Origin: Mycobacterium bourgelatii
Lineage (GTDB): Bacteria > Actinomycetota > Actinomycetes > Mycobacteriales > Mycobacteriaceae
Assembly (NCBI RefSeq): GCF_010723575.1
Contig: NZ_BLKZ01000001.1
Location: 558,001 to 622,000, forward strand
DNA: 64,000 nucleotides
Direction of reading: 5' to 3'
Shown here: piece after piece, positions 36,363-44,429 of the stretch
Layout of the letters: each line of letters begins with the position of its first letter
How positions within the stretch are numbered: position 1 is the stretch's first letter
The notes under the pieces: model-generated
Told to the model about the DNA's origin: nothing
The model's input: only the letters and a program-made list of their open reading frames with translations
Database searches by the model: none
Program-made: the position numbers and the translations under genes

Positions 36363-39300
36363 GTGCAGCTGATTTCGGCGCAATCCACCGACCTCTTCGT
36401 AGGTCCGCCAGATTCGCCGGTGCAGCTGGCGCGCGTTGTCGTCGCTGGGGTCGCCGAGCCCACGCGCGTGCGCATCGAGGGCGACGGGTTGGCCGGTGAG
36501 GCGGTCGTCGAGGCCGGCAGGGATCTCGTCGAGGTTCCAATCGCGGTGCGGCAGCCGGTGATCGGCCAGGCGCGGGAGGCAAGTGCGCATGCGGGTGGTT
36601 CCGCCCTGCCGTTCGAGTTCGTGATAGCCGAGCCCGGCTGGACGATGTTCATGATCAGCCACTTCCATTACGACCCGGTCTGGTGGAACACCCAGGGCGC
36701 CTATACCAGCCTGTGGACCGAAGATCCGCCCGGACGATGCCGGCAAACCAACAGCTTCGAGCTGGTGCACGCGCACCTGGAACTGGCCCGTCGCGAACCG
36801 GAGTACAAGTTTGTGCTGGCCGAGGTCGACTACCTCAAGCCCTACTGGGACACCCACCCCGAGGACCGCGCGGACCTACGCCGCTTCTTCGCCGAGGGCC
36901 GGGTCGAGGTGATGGGCGGCACCTACAACGAACCCAACACCAACCTGACGAGTCCCGAAACAACGATCCGAAATCTGGTGCACGGCATAGGTTTCCAACG
37001 CCACGTATTGGGGGCCGACCCGTCGACCGCGTGGCAGCTCGACGTGTTCGGCCACGACCCGCAGTTTCCGGGGATGGCGGCCGAGGCGGGGCTGACGTCG
37101 AGTTCCTGGGCGCGCGGCCCACACCACCAATGGGGCCCGGGCCAGGGCGGTGGATTCGAGCGGATGCAGTTCTCCAGCGAGTTCGAGTGGATCTCGCCAT
37201 CAGGTGCCGGTCTGCTCACCCACTACATGCCGGCGCACTATTCGGCGGGCTGGTGGATGGACGAGTCGATCTCGCTGGCCGAGGCAGAGGAGGCCGCCTA
37301 CGGGTTGTTCGACCAACTCAAAAGGGTGGCGCTGACCCGCAACGTGCTGCTACCGGTCGGCACCGACTACACGCCGCCGAACAAGTGGGTCACCGAGATC
37401 CACCGGGACTGGGCCGCGCGGTACACCTGGCCGCGTTTCATCTGCGCGCTGCCCAAGGAATTCTTCGCCGCGGTGCGCGCCGAGCTGGCCGAACGCGGTC
37501 CGAAACAAGGGGGCGTGGCTTCGCCGCAAACCCGCGACATGAACCCGATCTATACGGGCAAGGACGTGTCGTACATCGACACCAAACAAGCCAACCGGGC
37601 CGCCGAGCATGCCGTGCTCGACGCCGAGCGGTTCGCCGTCTTCGCCGGGCTGCTCACCGGCGCCGAGTACCCGCAGGCCGCGCTGGCCAAGGCGTGGGTG
37701 CAACTGGCGTACGGGGCACACCACGACGCGATCACCGGCTCCGAATCCGACCAGGTGTACCTCGATCTGTTGACCGGCTGGCGCGACGCGTGGGAACTGG
37801 GCGGGACGGTGCGGGACAACGCATTGCGGCTGCTGTCCAGCGCGGTGGCGGGCGCCGACGATTCGGTCGTCATCTGGAATCCACTGACGCATGAGCGCAC
37901 CGACGTCGTCACCGTCCGGCGTGATCGGCCGTTTGGTGCGGGCGTGCGGGTCGTCGACTCCGACGGCGCAGATGTGCCCGCGCTCGTCGAGCACGACGGA
38001 CGATCGGTCACCTGGCTGGCCCGCGACGTCCCGTCCCTGGGGTGGCGGGCCTACCGGCTGGTGCCGGGGGACACCACATCAGGCTGGCAACCACGGCCCG
38101 GCCGCGAGATCGCCAACGAGCACTACCGGCTGACCGTGGATCCGGCGCGGGGCGGGGCGGTGGATTCGCTGATCCAGGACGGGGCCCAGCTGATCGCCGA
38201 CGGCAGGGTGGGCAACGAACTCGCCGTCTACGAGGAGTACCCGTCGCACCCGACGCAGGGCGAGGGCCCGTGGCATCTGCTGCCGAAGGGCCCGGTGGTG
38301 TGCTCTTCGGAATCACCGGCGGAGGTGCAGGCGTACGAAGGGCCGCTGGGGCAGCGGCTGGTGGTACGCGGACGCATCGGCGCCCTGCTGAGCTACACCC
38401 AGATCCTGACGCTGTGGCGCGGCGTGGCCCGAGTGGACTGCCGCACCACCATCGACGACTTCACCGGGGAAGACCGCCTGCTGCGGCTGCGCTGGCCTTG
38501 TCCGGTGCCGGGTGCGATGCCCGTCAGCGAGGTGGGCGACGCCGTCGTCGGCCGCGGCTTCGCCTTGTTGCATGACGGGCCCGAATCGGTCGACACCGCT
38601 CAGCACCTCTGGACGCTGGACAACCCCGCCTACAGCTGGTTCGGGCTGTCCTCGACGCTGCGCGTCCGCGTCAACGGCGCACGGCCCCACGAAGCAGTGC
38701 GAGCCGTGTCGGTGGCCGAGGTGGTGACTCCGTCGGAGGCGGTGTCGGGATCCATGGCGCGCGAACTTATGGTCGCGCTGGCCCGCGCCGGCGTCACCGC
38801 AACCTGCAGCGGCGCCGACAAGCCGCGCTACGGCCACCTGGACGTCGACTCGAATCTGCCCGACGCCCGCATCGCGCTGGGCGGGCCGGACCGCAACGGG
38901 TTCACCAAGGCCGTGCTGGCCGAGGCCGACCCGGCCTACACCGCCGAACTCGAGCGGCAGCTGGCCGACACCGGCCGGGCGCGAGTCTGGGTTCCGGCCG
39001 CGGCACCCCTGGCGACGGTGTGGGTGCCCGACGCTGACCTGCGTGCGGCGAGTGCGTTGCCGGTGCTGGTCATCGATGGCAGCGACGAACGGAAACTCGC
39101 GTCGGCCATCGCATCGCTGGCGGACGATCTCGCCGACGCCGAGGTTGTGGTCAGCCAGCGCGCCCGATCGGGCATGGAGCCCTTCGAGGCGCGCACCGTC
39201 GCGCTGTTCAACCGCGGGGTGCCCAGTTTCGCCGTCGACACCGAAGGAACCCTGCACACGGCGCTGATGCGGTCCTGCACCGGGTGGCCCTCCGGCATCT

Positions 39301-40556
39301 GGATAGACGAACCGCGTCGCACCGCGCCGGATGGCTCGAACTTCCAACTCCAGCACTGGACACACGATTTCGACTACGCGCTGGTCTGCGCCGACGGCGA
39401 CTTGCGGCAGGCTCAGATCCCGACCCGCAGCGCGCAGTTCGCCCAACCATTGCTAGCGGTGAGTCCCGACCGGTGCCGGGGCACGTTGCCTCCCGTGGGT
39501 TCGCTGTTGCATGTCGAGCCGGCCGGCTCCGTGCAGCTGGGTGCGCTCAAGGCGGCCGGCAACCCGCTGACCGCCGGCAACGCCGAGCCGGTGGAACCAG
39601 GCGCGGTGGCGCTGCGGCTGGTGGAAACGACCGGGGCGAATGTTCGCGTCGCCGTCGGCTCCGAGCTCGGCAAGATCCGCTCGCTGCAACTGGCCGACCT
39701 ACTGGAGCGTCCGCGCCAACGCAAGCGAGTAATTGATCTGCACGGCTTCCAGGTCGCCACGGTTCTGGCTCACTTCGACTTTCCGCCGGCGGTGTCCGGT
39801 CCGGCGCCAGCGCTGGCCCCCGAGACGGAGGCAGCCCAGCCGCTCTACGCGCGGTACTGGCTGCACAACCGTGGTCCGGCCCCGATGGGCGGTCTGCCCG
39901 CCGTCGCCCACCTGCACCCGCATCTGGTGCACGCGGATCCAGGCGACGACGTCAGACTGCGGCTCACCGCGGCCAGCGACTGCACCGACTCCGTGCTGGG
40001 TGGTGCCGTCGAAGTTCGCTATCCCGACGGATGGTGTGGGACGCCCGGCGAGCTGCCGGTTGAGCTGGCCAGCGGCGCGCATCTGGAAGCCGATGTGGCC
40101 CTTGGCATCCCGGCCGAGGCCCCGCCGGGGCTGTATCCGGTGCGGGCACAGCTGTGCGTCACAGACGCGGAAGTCCCGGCGGCGTGGCGGCAGGTGGTCG
40201 AGGATGTGTGCGTGGTGGCGGTCGGAACGGACTCGGTGGAACTCGTCCATGTCGCCCAGGAACCGGTCGACGTCGAGGTCGCCGCCGGCGAGGCCGCCCG
40301 GTTGGCGGTGACGATCGGCAGCCATGCCCGTGCCGAGCTCTCGTTGGAGGCGCACCTGATCAGCCCGTGGGGCACTTGGGAGTGGATCGGGCCGGGAGTT
40401 GTAGGAGCTTCGCTGCCCGCGTGCGGCATGACCGAGTTGGTCTTCGAGGTGAAGCCGCCGGCCTGGCAACCCCCGGGCCAGTGGTGGGCGCTGATCCGCG
40501 TAGGTTGCGCGGGCCAACTGTTGTACACGCCAGCGGTGAAGGTGACGGTGACATGA
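36363..40556 (+). CDS. Glycoside hydrolase family 38 alpha-mannosidase (Rv0648-like)
   Basis: The 1397-aa protein contains a GH38 N-terminal catalytic domain: zinc-type HFHYDPVWWN near residue 100, WQLDVFGHDPQFPG with the nucleophile Asp near residue 225, and AYGAHHDAITGSESDQ, which carries further zinc-binding positions. The C-terminal half is beta-rich and ends with an Ig-like NEW3-type region (ARYWLHNRGPAPMG, LAVTIGSHARAEL). It is longer than the roughly 1215 aa I recall for Rv0648. It may remove mannose from glycans or glycolipids; no signal peptide is seen, so it likely acts in the cytoplasm. The next gene overlaps its stop (ATGA). Confidence 0.92.
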   Translation: MQLISAQSTDLFVGPPDSPVQLARVVVAGVAEPTRVRIEGDGLAGEAVVEAGRDLVEVPIAVRQPVIGQAREASAHAGGSALPFEFVIAEPGWTMFMISHFHYDPVWWNTQGAYTSLWTEDPPGRCRQTNSFELVHAHLELARREPEYKFVLAEVDYLKPYWDTHPEDRADLRRFFAEGRVEVMGGTYNEPNTNLTSPETTIRNLVHGIGFQRHVLGADPSTAWQLDVFGHDPQFPGMAAEAGLTSSSWARGPHHQWGPGQGGGFERMQFSSEFEWISPSGAGLLTHYMPAHYSAGWWMDESISLAEAEEAAYGLFDQLKRVALTRNVLLPVGTDYTPPNKWVTEIHRDWAARYTWPRFICALPKEFFAAVRAELAERGPKQGGVASPQTRDMNPIYTGKDVSYIDTKQANRAAEHAVLDAERFAVFAGLLTGAEYPQAALAKAWVQLAYGAHHDAITGSESDQVYLDLLTGWRDAWELGGTVRDNALRLLSSAVAGADDSVVIWNPLTHERTDVVTVRRDRPFGAGVRVVDSDGADVPALVEHDGRSVTWLARDVPSLGWRAYRLVPGDTTSGWQPRPGREIANEHYRLTVDPARGGAVDSLIQDGAQLIADGRVGNELAVYEEYPSHPTQGEGPWHLLPKGPVVCSSESPAEVQAYEGPLGQRLVVRGRIGALLSYTQILTLWRGVARVDCRTTIDDFTGEDRLLRLRWPCPVPGAMPVSEVGDAVVGRGFALLHDGPESVDTAQHLWTLDNPAYSWFGLSSTLRVRVNGARPHEAVRAVSVAEVVTPSEAVSGSMARELMVALARAGVTATCSGADKPRYGHLDVDSNLPDARIALGGPDRNGFTKAVLAEADPAYTAELERQLADTGRARVWVPAAAPLATVWVPDADLRAASALPVLVIDGSDERKLASAIASLADDLADAEVVVSQRARSGMEPFEARTVALFNRGVPSFAVDTEGTLHTALMRSCTGWPSGIWIDEPRRTAPDGSNFQLQHWTHDFDYALVCADGDLRQAQIPTRSAQFAQPLLAVSPDRCRGTLPPVGSLLHVEPAGSVQLGALKAAGNPLTAGNAEPVEPGAVALRLVETTGANVRVAVGSELGKIRSLQLADLLERPRQRKRVIDLHGFQVATVLAHFDFPPAVSGPAPALAPETEAAQPLYARYWLHNRGPAPMGGLPAVAHLHPHLVHADPGDDVRLRLTAASDCTDSVLGGAVEVRYPDGWCGTPGELPVELASGAHLEADVALGIPAEAPPGLYPVRAQLCVTDAEVPAAWRQVVEDVCVVAVGTDSVELVHVAQEPVDVEVAAGEAARLAVTIGSHARAELSLEAHLISPWGTWEWIGPGVVGASLPACGMTELVFEVKPPAWQPPGQWWALIRVGCAGQLLYTPAVKVTVT

Positions 40557-41170
40557 GCGGACATTCAGCCGCGACCGTGGACGGCACGCCGATTCTGGTT
40601 GCCGAGGTCGATGCGCGGGAAGCCCGGCTGCGCAGCGGTCCCCGCGCAGCGGCGCTGCCGGCCGGCGGCACCAGCGAAGGACGGCAATTGCGGCGCTGGC
40701 TCACCCAATTGATGGTGACCGAACGGGTCGTCGCCGCCGAGGCCGCAGAGCGGGGACTCACTGGGCGAGAAGCTCCGAGCGAGGTCGAACTCCTGCCCGA
40801 CGTGACGGCCCGGCTGGAAATCGGCAGCATCGCGGCGGCGGCGCTGGTGGACCCGCGTGCTCGTGCGTTGTTCGCGGTCGTCACAGCCGATGTGCACGTG
40901 TCCGACGCCGAGGTGGCCGACTACCACGCCCGCAACCCGCTGCGGTTCGCCGAATCACACGCGGACGAGCGCGGCTGGCGCGCTCCCGCCGCCGGCGCCC
41001 CGTCGCTGGAGCGCGCACGGCCCGCGATCGCCGCGCATCTGCTGGCGGCCGCGCGACGCCGTGCCTTCCGGATGTGGCTGGACCAACGGCGAGCCGCGCT
41101 CGTCGAACTGGCGCCCGGCTACGAGCATCCCGGCGACCCCCGTCAACCCGACAACACCCACCGACACTGA
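40553..41170 (+). CDS. SurA/parvulin-like N-terminal protein of unknown function (Rv0649 position)
   Basis: The 205-aa protein starts MSGHSAATVDGTPILVAEVD and has the SurA-like pattern: helices with LRRWLTQLMVTERVVAAEAAERG, then VSDAEVADYHARNPLRFAES, which recalls the peptidyl-prolyl isomerase chaperone N domain. There is no acyltransferase GHSxG motif. The M. tuberculosis gene at this position (Rv0649) is annotated as fabD2, which this sequence does not support. ATGA overlap with the GH38 gene, and TGATG with the ROK kinase, so it is coupled on both sides. Confidence 0.78.
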   Translation: MSGHSAATVDGTPILVAEVDAREARLRSGPRAAALPAGGTSEGRQLRRWLTQLMVTERVVAAEAAERGLTGREAPSEVELLPDVTARLEIGSIAAAALVDPRARALFAVVTADVHVSDAEVADYHARNPLRFAESHADERGWRAPAAGAPSLERARPAIAAHLLAAARRRAFRMWLDQRRAALVELAPGYEHPGDPRQPDNTHRH

Positions 41171-42084
41171 TGCTCACCCTCTGCCTGGACATCGGCGGCA
41201 CCAAGATCGCGTGCGGGCTGGCCGACTCGGCCGGGACGCTGGTCCACAACGCCACCTGTCCCACTCCGTCCGGTGTTGGGGCCGAACAAGTTTTTGCGGC
41301 ACTGGCCGCGCTGATCACGGACGCATTGCGTGCGGCGGGCGGCGCCGTCGCGGCAGTGGGCATCGCGTCGGCCGGGCCGGTCGATGTGCGCGCCGGAACC
41401 GTAAGTCCGATCAACATCCCGGCCTGGCGCAGGTTTCCGCTGCGGGACCAGGTCGCCGCCGTCGTTCCCGGGGTCCCCGTGCGCCTCGGTGGAGACGGTG
41501 TGTGCATGGCGCTCGGCGAGCATTGGGTCGGCGCCGGACGCGGTGCGCAGTTCATGCTGGGCATGGTGGTGTCCACGGGGGTGGGGGGCGGACTGGTGCT
41601 CGACGGTGAGCCGTACGACGGGCGCACCGGTAATGCCGGTCACGTCGGTCACGTGGTCGTCGACCGCGACGGCGACCGATGCGCGTGCGGTGGCCGCGGC
41701 TGCGTCGAGACCATCGCATCCGGGCCCTCGATGGTGCGGTGGGCGCGCGCCAACGGGTGGTCCGCGCCAGCGGGCGCCGGTGCCAAGGAACTGGCCGACG
41801 CGGCGTCGGCCGGGGATCCACTGGCGCTTAAGGCGTTTCAGCGCGGCACTACCGCACTCGCGGCGATGATCGCCTCGGTGGGGGCGGTCTGCGACGTGGA
41901 TCTCGTGGTCATCGGCGGGGGAGTGGCCAAGTCCGGCAGGGTGCTCTTCGATCCGCTGTGTGCGGCGTTGGCCGATTACACGGGGCTGGACTTCCTCGCC
42001 GACCTGCGCGTAGTCCCCGCCGCGCTGGGTGGCGACGCCGGATTGGTCGGTGCCGCCCGGCTCGCTGCGCTGGAAGCCATCTGA
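41170..42084 (+). CDS. ROK-family sugar kinase (Rv0650-like)
   Basis: The 304-aa protein has the ROK features: ATP phosphate-binding start LCLDIGGTKIACGLAD, VVSTGVGGGLVLDGEP with catalytic region downstream, the zinc-type signature GHVVVDRDGDRCACGGRGCVE and EXGxGxAxxDRD-like spacing, and the C-terminal VVIGGGVAKSG. It would phosphorylate a hexose such as glucose or N-acyl sugar. In the operon with GH38 it probably handles the freed sugar. The start ATG overlaps the preceding stop (TGATG). Confidence 0.93.
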   Translation: MLTLCLDIGGTKIACGLADSAGTLVHNATCPTPSGVGAEQVFAALAALITDALRAAGGAVAAVGIASAGPVDVRAGTVSPINIPAWRRFPLRDQVAAVVPGVPVRLGGDGVCMALGEHWVGAGRGAQFMLGMVVSTGVGGGLVLDGEPYDGRTGNAGHVGHVVVDRDGDRCACGGRGCVETIASGPSMVRWARANGWSAPAGAGAKELADAASAGDPLALKAFQRGTTALAAMIASVGAVCDVDLVVIGGGVAKSGRVLFDPLCAALADYTGLDFLADLRVVPAALGGDAGLVGAARLAALEAI

Positions 42085-42110
42085 TCGCACTGAGCGCACC
42101 CGGCCGGGCC

Positions 42111-42273
42111 GCTTTACCGAGCCTGTATCCGTGCAGGAAAAGTTCGAGTGACGACCTGCCAAATTTCAGGCTCGCGGCCAGCCCCGGGCCAGGCCACGCG
42201 GCAGCGACGCGGCAATGCCGCCCGCTTCACCGAGCCTGTAACCATGCAGGAGAAGTTCGAGTGGAGACCTGCA
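42111..42273 (+). repeat. Duplicated 50-bp segment upstream of rplJ
   Basis: Positions 42111-42160 and 42224-42273 match at 43 of 50 bases, 113 bp apart. Both contain ACCGAGCCTGTA, TGCAGGA and AAGTTCGAGTG. Several of the differences are the kind expected in codons (for example GAA/GAG and CGA/AGA in one frame), but no complete gene is present. Role unknown; it lies between the ROK gene and the rplJ promoter. Confidence 0.8.
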
Positions 42274-42320
42274 GGTTTACCGGCTCAGCGATCCGCGCAT
42301 GCGTCCGCCTCGCCGCCGTT

Positions 42321-42350
42321 TTGGCTGATCGGACGGCGCCACGCTATTGT
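42321..42350 (+). promoter_or_regulatory. Putative sigma-A promoter of the rplJ-rplL operon
   Basis: TTGGCT (42321-42326) and TATTGT (42345-42350) are spaced by 18 bp. The sequence around the -10 (CGCTATTGTTG) is shared with the rpoB promoter at 47370. Confidence 0.65.
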
Positions 42351-42356
42351 TGTTGC

Positions 42357-42558
42357 CGATCCACCGAAGACCGTCGGTCACCGAGCAATCGGTTGAAGGT
42401 CCGGGAAGCATCCCGGCGGCCCACGCAGGAGGACGAGGCAACCGCTGGCGCACGCCAGCACATATCCGCGCCCCGGCCGATTCCTGCGCCGGGGCGTTTC
42501 GCGTTTTCGGCAGATCACCGACGCCAAGTCGCAAGACTTTTCATTTCAGGAGGCATGC
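42357..42558 (+). ncRNA. L10 (rplJ) leader RNA, likely autoregulatory
   Basis: About 200 nt of untranslated leader precede rplJ. This is where the actinobacterial L10 leader binds the L10-(L7/L12) complex and controls the operon. The GGAGGACGAGGCAACC motif, with hairpins on both sides, is consistent with that family. A GC hairpin with a short T tract at 42469-42499 could be an attenuator. Covariance-model confirmation is needed. Confidence 0.55.
42469..42499 (+). terminator. Attenuator-like hairpin in the rplJ leader
   Basis: The stem CGCCCCGGC/GCCGGGGCG (9 perfect pairs, 10-nt loop) is followed by TTTCGCGTTTTC. Such a hairpin in the rplJ leader could cause partial early termination. Confidence 0.5.
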
Positions 42559-43161
42559 ATGGCCAGGGCTGACAAGGCCACCGCCGTCGCAGAAATCACG
42601 GAGCATTTCAAGGCCTCGACGGCCACCGTCATCACCGAGTACCGCGGCCTATCGGTGGCCAACCTGGCCGAGCTGCGCCGGTCGCTGGGGGATTCCGCCA
42701 CCTACGCCGTCGCCAAGAACACGCTGATCAAGCGGGCGGCGTCGGAGGCCGGTGTCGAGGGGCTCGACGAACTGTTTGCCGGGCCGACCGCCATCGCGTT
42801 CGTCACCGGTGAGCCGGTGGATGCGGCCAAGGCGCTCAAGACCTTCGCCAAGGAGCACAAGGCGCTGGTCATCAAGGGCGGCTACATGGACGGCCACCCG
42901 CTGACCGTCGCCGAAGTCGAGCGCATCGCCGACCTCGAATCCCGCGAGGTGCTGCTGGCCAAGCTGGCCGGCGCCATGAAGGGCAACCTCGCCAAGGCCG
43001 CCGGCCTGTTCAACGCGCCGGCTTCGCAGGCGGCCCGGCTGTTCGCCGCCCTGCAGGAGAAGAAGGCCTCCGAGGCCCCGGCAAGCCCGGCCGCTGAGGC
43101 CGCCGCCGACGCCCCGGCCGACGAGGCACCGGCCGACGCTCCGGCTGAAGCAGCCGAATAA
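42559..43161 (+). CDS. rplJ: 50S ribosomal protein L10
   Basis: L10 anchors the L7/L12 stalk. The 200-aa protein starts MARADKATAVAEITEHFK; the conserved EYRGLSVANLAELRRSL and YAVAKNTLIKRAA are intact. The C terminus is longer than in M. tuberculosis (178 aa as I recall) by an Ala/Glu/Pro/Asp tail after LQEKKASEAPA. AGGAGG sets the start. It is followed by rplL. Confidence 0.97.
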   Translation: MARADKATAVAEITEHFKASTATVITEYRGLSVANLAELRRSLGDSATYAVAKNTLIKRAASEAGVEGLDELFAGPTAIAFVTGEPVDAAKALKTFAKEHKALVIKGGYMDGHPLTVAEVERIADLESREVLLAKLAGAMKGNLAKAAGLFNAPASQAARLFAALQEKKASEAPASPAAEAAADAPADEAPADAPAEAAE

Positions 43162-43216
43162 CCCCCACCCCGTCAACAAACGTCAAGAAACGTAGGAACC
43201 AGGAAGGACCCACACC

Positions 43217-43606
43217 ATGGCAAAGCTCTCTAGCGACGAACTGCTCGACGCCTTCAAGGAAATGACCCTGTTGGAGCTCTCCGACTTCGTCAAGAAGTTC
43301 GAGGAGACCTTCGAGGTCACCGCGGCCGCTCCGGTTGCGGTTGCCGCCGCCGGCCCCGCCGCGGGTGCGCCCGCCGAGGCCGCCGAGGAGCAGTCCGAGT
43401 TCGACGTCATCCTCGAGGCCGCCGGCGACAAGAAGATCGGCGTCATCAAGGTGGTCCGCGAGATCGTCTCCGGCCTGGGCCTGAAGGAGGCCAAGGACCT
43501 GGTCGACAGCGCGCCCAAGCCGCTGCTCGAGAAGGTCGCCAAGGAGGCCGCCGACGAGGCCAAGGCCAAGCTCGAGGCCGCCGGCGCCACCGTCACCGTC
43601 AAGTAG
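43217..43606 (+). CDS. rplL: 50S ribosomal protein L7/L12
   Basis: The 129-aa protein has the N-terminal dimerisation segment SDELLDAFKEMTLLELSDFVKKFE, the Ala-rich hinge (PVAVAAAGPAAGAPAEAA) and the C-terminal factor-binding domain (DKKIGVIKVVREIVSGLGLKEAKDLV). It recruits translation GTPases. It is the second gene of rplJ-rplL and is followed by a terminator. Confidence 0.98.
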   Translation: MAKLSSDELLDAFKEMTLLELSDFVKKFEETFEVTAAAPVAVAAAGPAAGAPAEAAEEQSEFDVILEAAGDKKIGVIKVVREIVSGLGLKEAKDLVDSAPKPLLEKVAKEAADEAKAKLEAAGATVTVK

Positions 43607-43625
43607 TACTGCCCAAGCAGACGCA

Positions 43626-43655
43626 ACGGCCCCCGCTCATCGGGGGCCGTTTGCG
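43626..43655 (+). terminator. Intrinsic terminator after rplL
   Basis: Perfect 10-bp stem ACGGCCCCCG/CGGGGGCCGT with loop CTCAT, followed by a weak TTGCGCTT tail. It also lies near the 3' end of the TetR gene on the opposite strand. Confidence 0.8.
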
Positions 43656-43671
43656 CTTGCTCAGCGCGTCC

Positions 43672-44367
43672 TCAGCGGCCGATGGCGCGCTGTTGCGACA
43701 GTTGCACCTGCTCGGGTGAATCACCAAGGGCAACAAGAAGGTTGGTGGTCATGGCCGCCAGCACCGGCAGGACGGCCTCGTCGCTGACGCTCGGGGCGCC
43801 GTAAAACCCGGCCAGTTCGAGCATCACGAAGCCGTGGATCATCGCCCAGAACTGGGCTGCCGTGGCCACCACGGCAGCGTCGTCGTCCGCTGAGCGCGCG
43901 GAAATCCGGCCCGCGAGCATCGCCCGGTGCACCGCACGCACGACATGGGCGAAGCTGGGCTCACGCCGCTCGATTTCCGCGAGGGTCTGAGTCAGAACAT
44001 TCTCGGTGGGCACGTTGATGCCATGCGCGCTGGTACTGCCGAACATCAGCCGATACATGTGGAGCCGCTCGATGGCAAAGCGCCGATAGGCGGCGCCGAT
44101 CTGCATCAGGTCTGCGACCGGATCGTCCGAAGGGGGCACCGCCAACGCGGCGTCGAACTGCCGTAGCCCCTCTTGGGCGACCTCGGCAATGAGCTCGCGC
44201 ATCCCGCCGAAATGGGTGTACACGGCCATCGTCGAGGTTCCCGCGGCGCTGGCGACCTTGCGGGTCTGCAGCGCGTCGGGTCCGTGCGCATTGAGCAAAT
44301 TCACCGCGGCGTGCAGCAGCTCGTCGCGAACGCTGTTTCGGGTCTGCGGGGAAGTCATCCTTGCCAT
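43672..44367 (-). CDS. TetR-family transcriptional regulator (Rv0653c-like)
   Basis: The 231-aa regulator starts MARMTSPQTRNSVRDELLHA; the ATG at 44367 gives 231 aa, the size of Rv0653c, and a TTG at 44394 is an alternative. The N-terminal helix-turn-helix is present (ALQTRKVASAAGTSTMAVYTHFGG), and the C-terminal ligand domain is typical. It is divergent from the carotenoid oxygenase gene, with a 24-bp imperfect dyad (44394-44417) between, so control of both genes is likely. Confidence 0.9.
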   Translation of the reverse strand: MARMTSPQTRNSVRDELLHAAVNLLNAHGPDALQTRKVASAAGTSTMAVYTHFGGMRELIAEVAQEGLRQFDAALAVPPSDDPVADLMQIGAAYRRFAIERLHMYRLMFGSTSAHGINVPTENVLTQTLAEIERREPSFAHVVRAVHRAMLAGRISARSADDDAAVVATAAQFWAMIHGFVMLELAGFYGAPSVSDEAVLPVLAAMTTNLLVALGDSPEQVQLSQQRAIGR

Positions 44368-44393
44368 CTTCTCATCGGGAGCGTACGGTTCCA

Positions 44394-44417
44394 ATAACGC
44401 TGTAATAACGATGTTAT
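44394..44417. promoter_or_regulatory. Imperfect dyad, possible TetR operator
   Basis: The sequence runs from ATAAC to GTTAT over 24 bp and matches its own reverse complement at most positions in each 12-bp arm. It sits between the divergent TetR and oxygenase genes, overlapping the possible upstream TTG start of the regulator. Confidence 0.45.
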
Positions 44418-44429
44418 AGGAGTTCAGAC

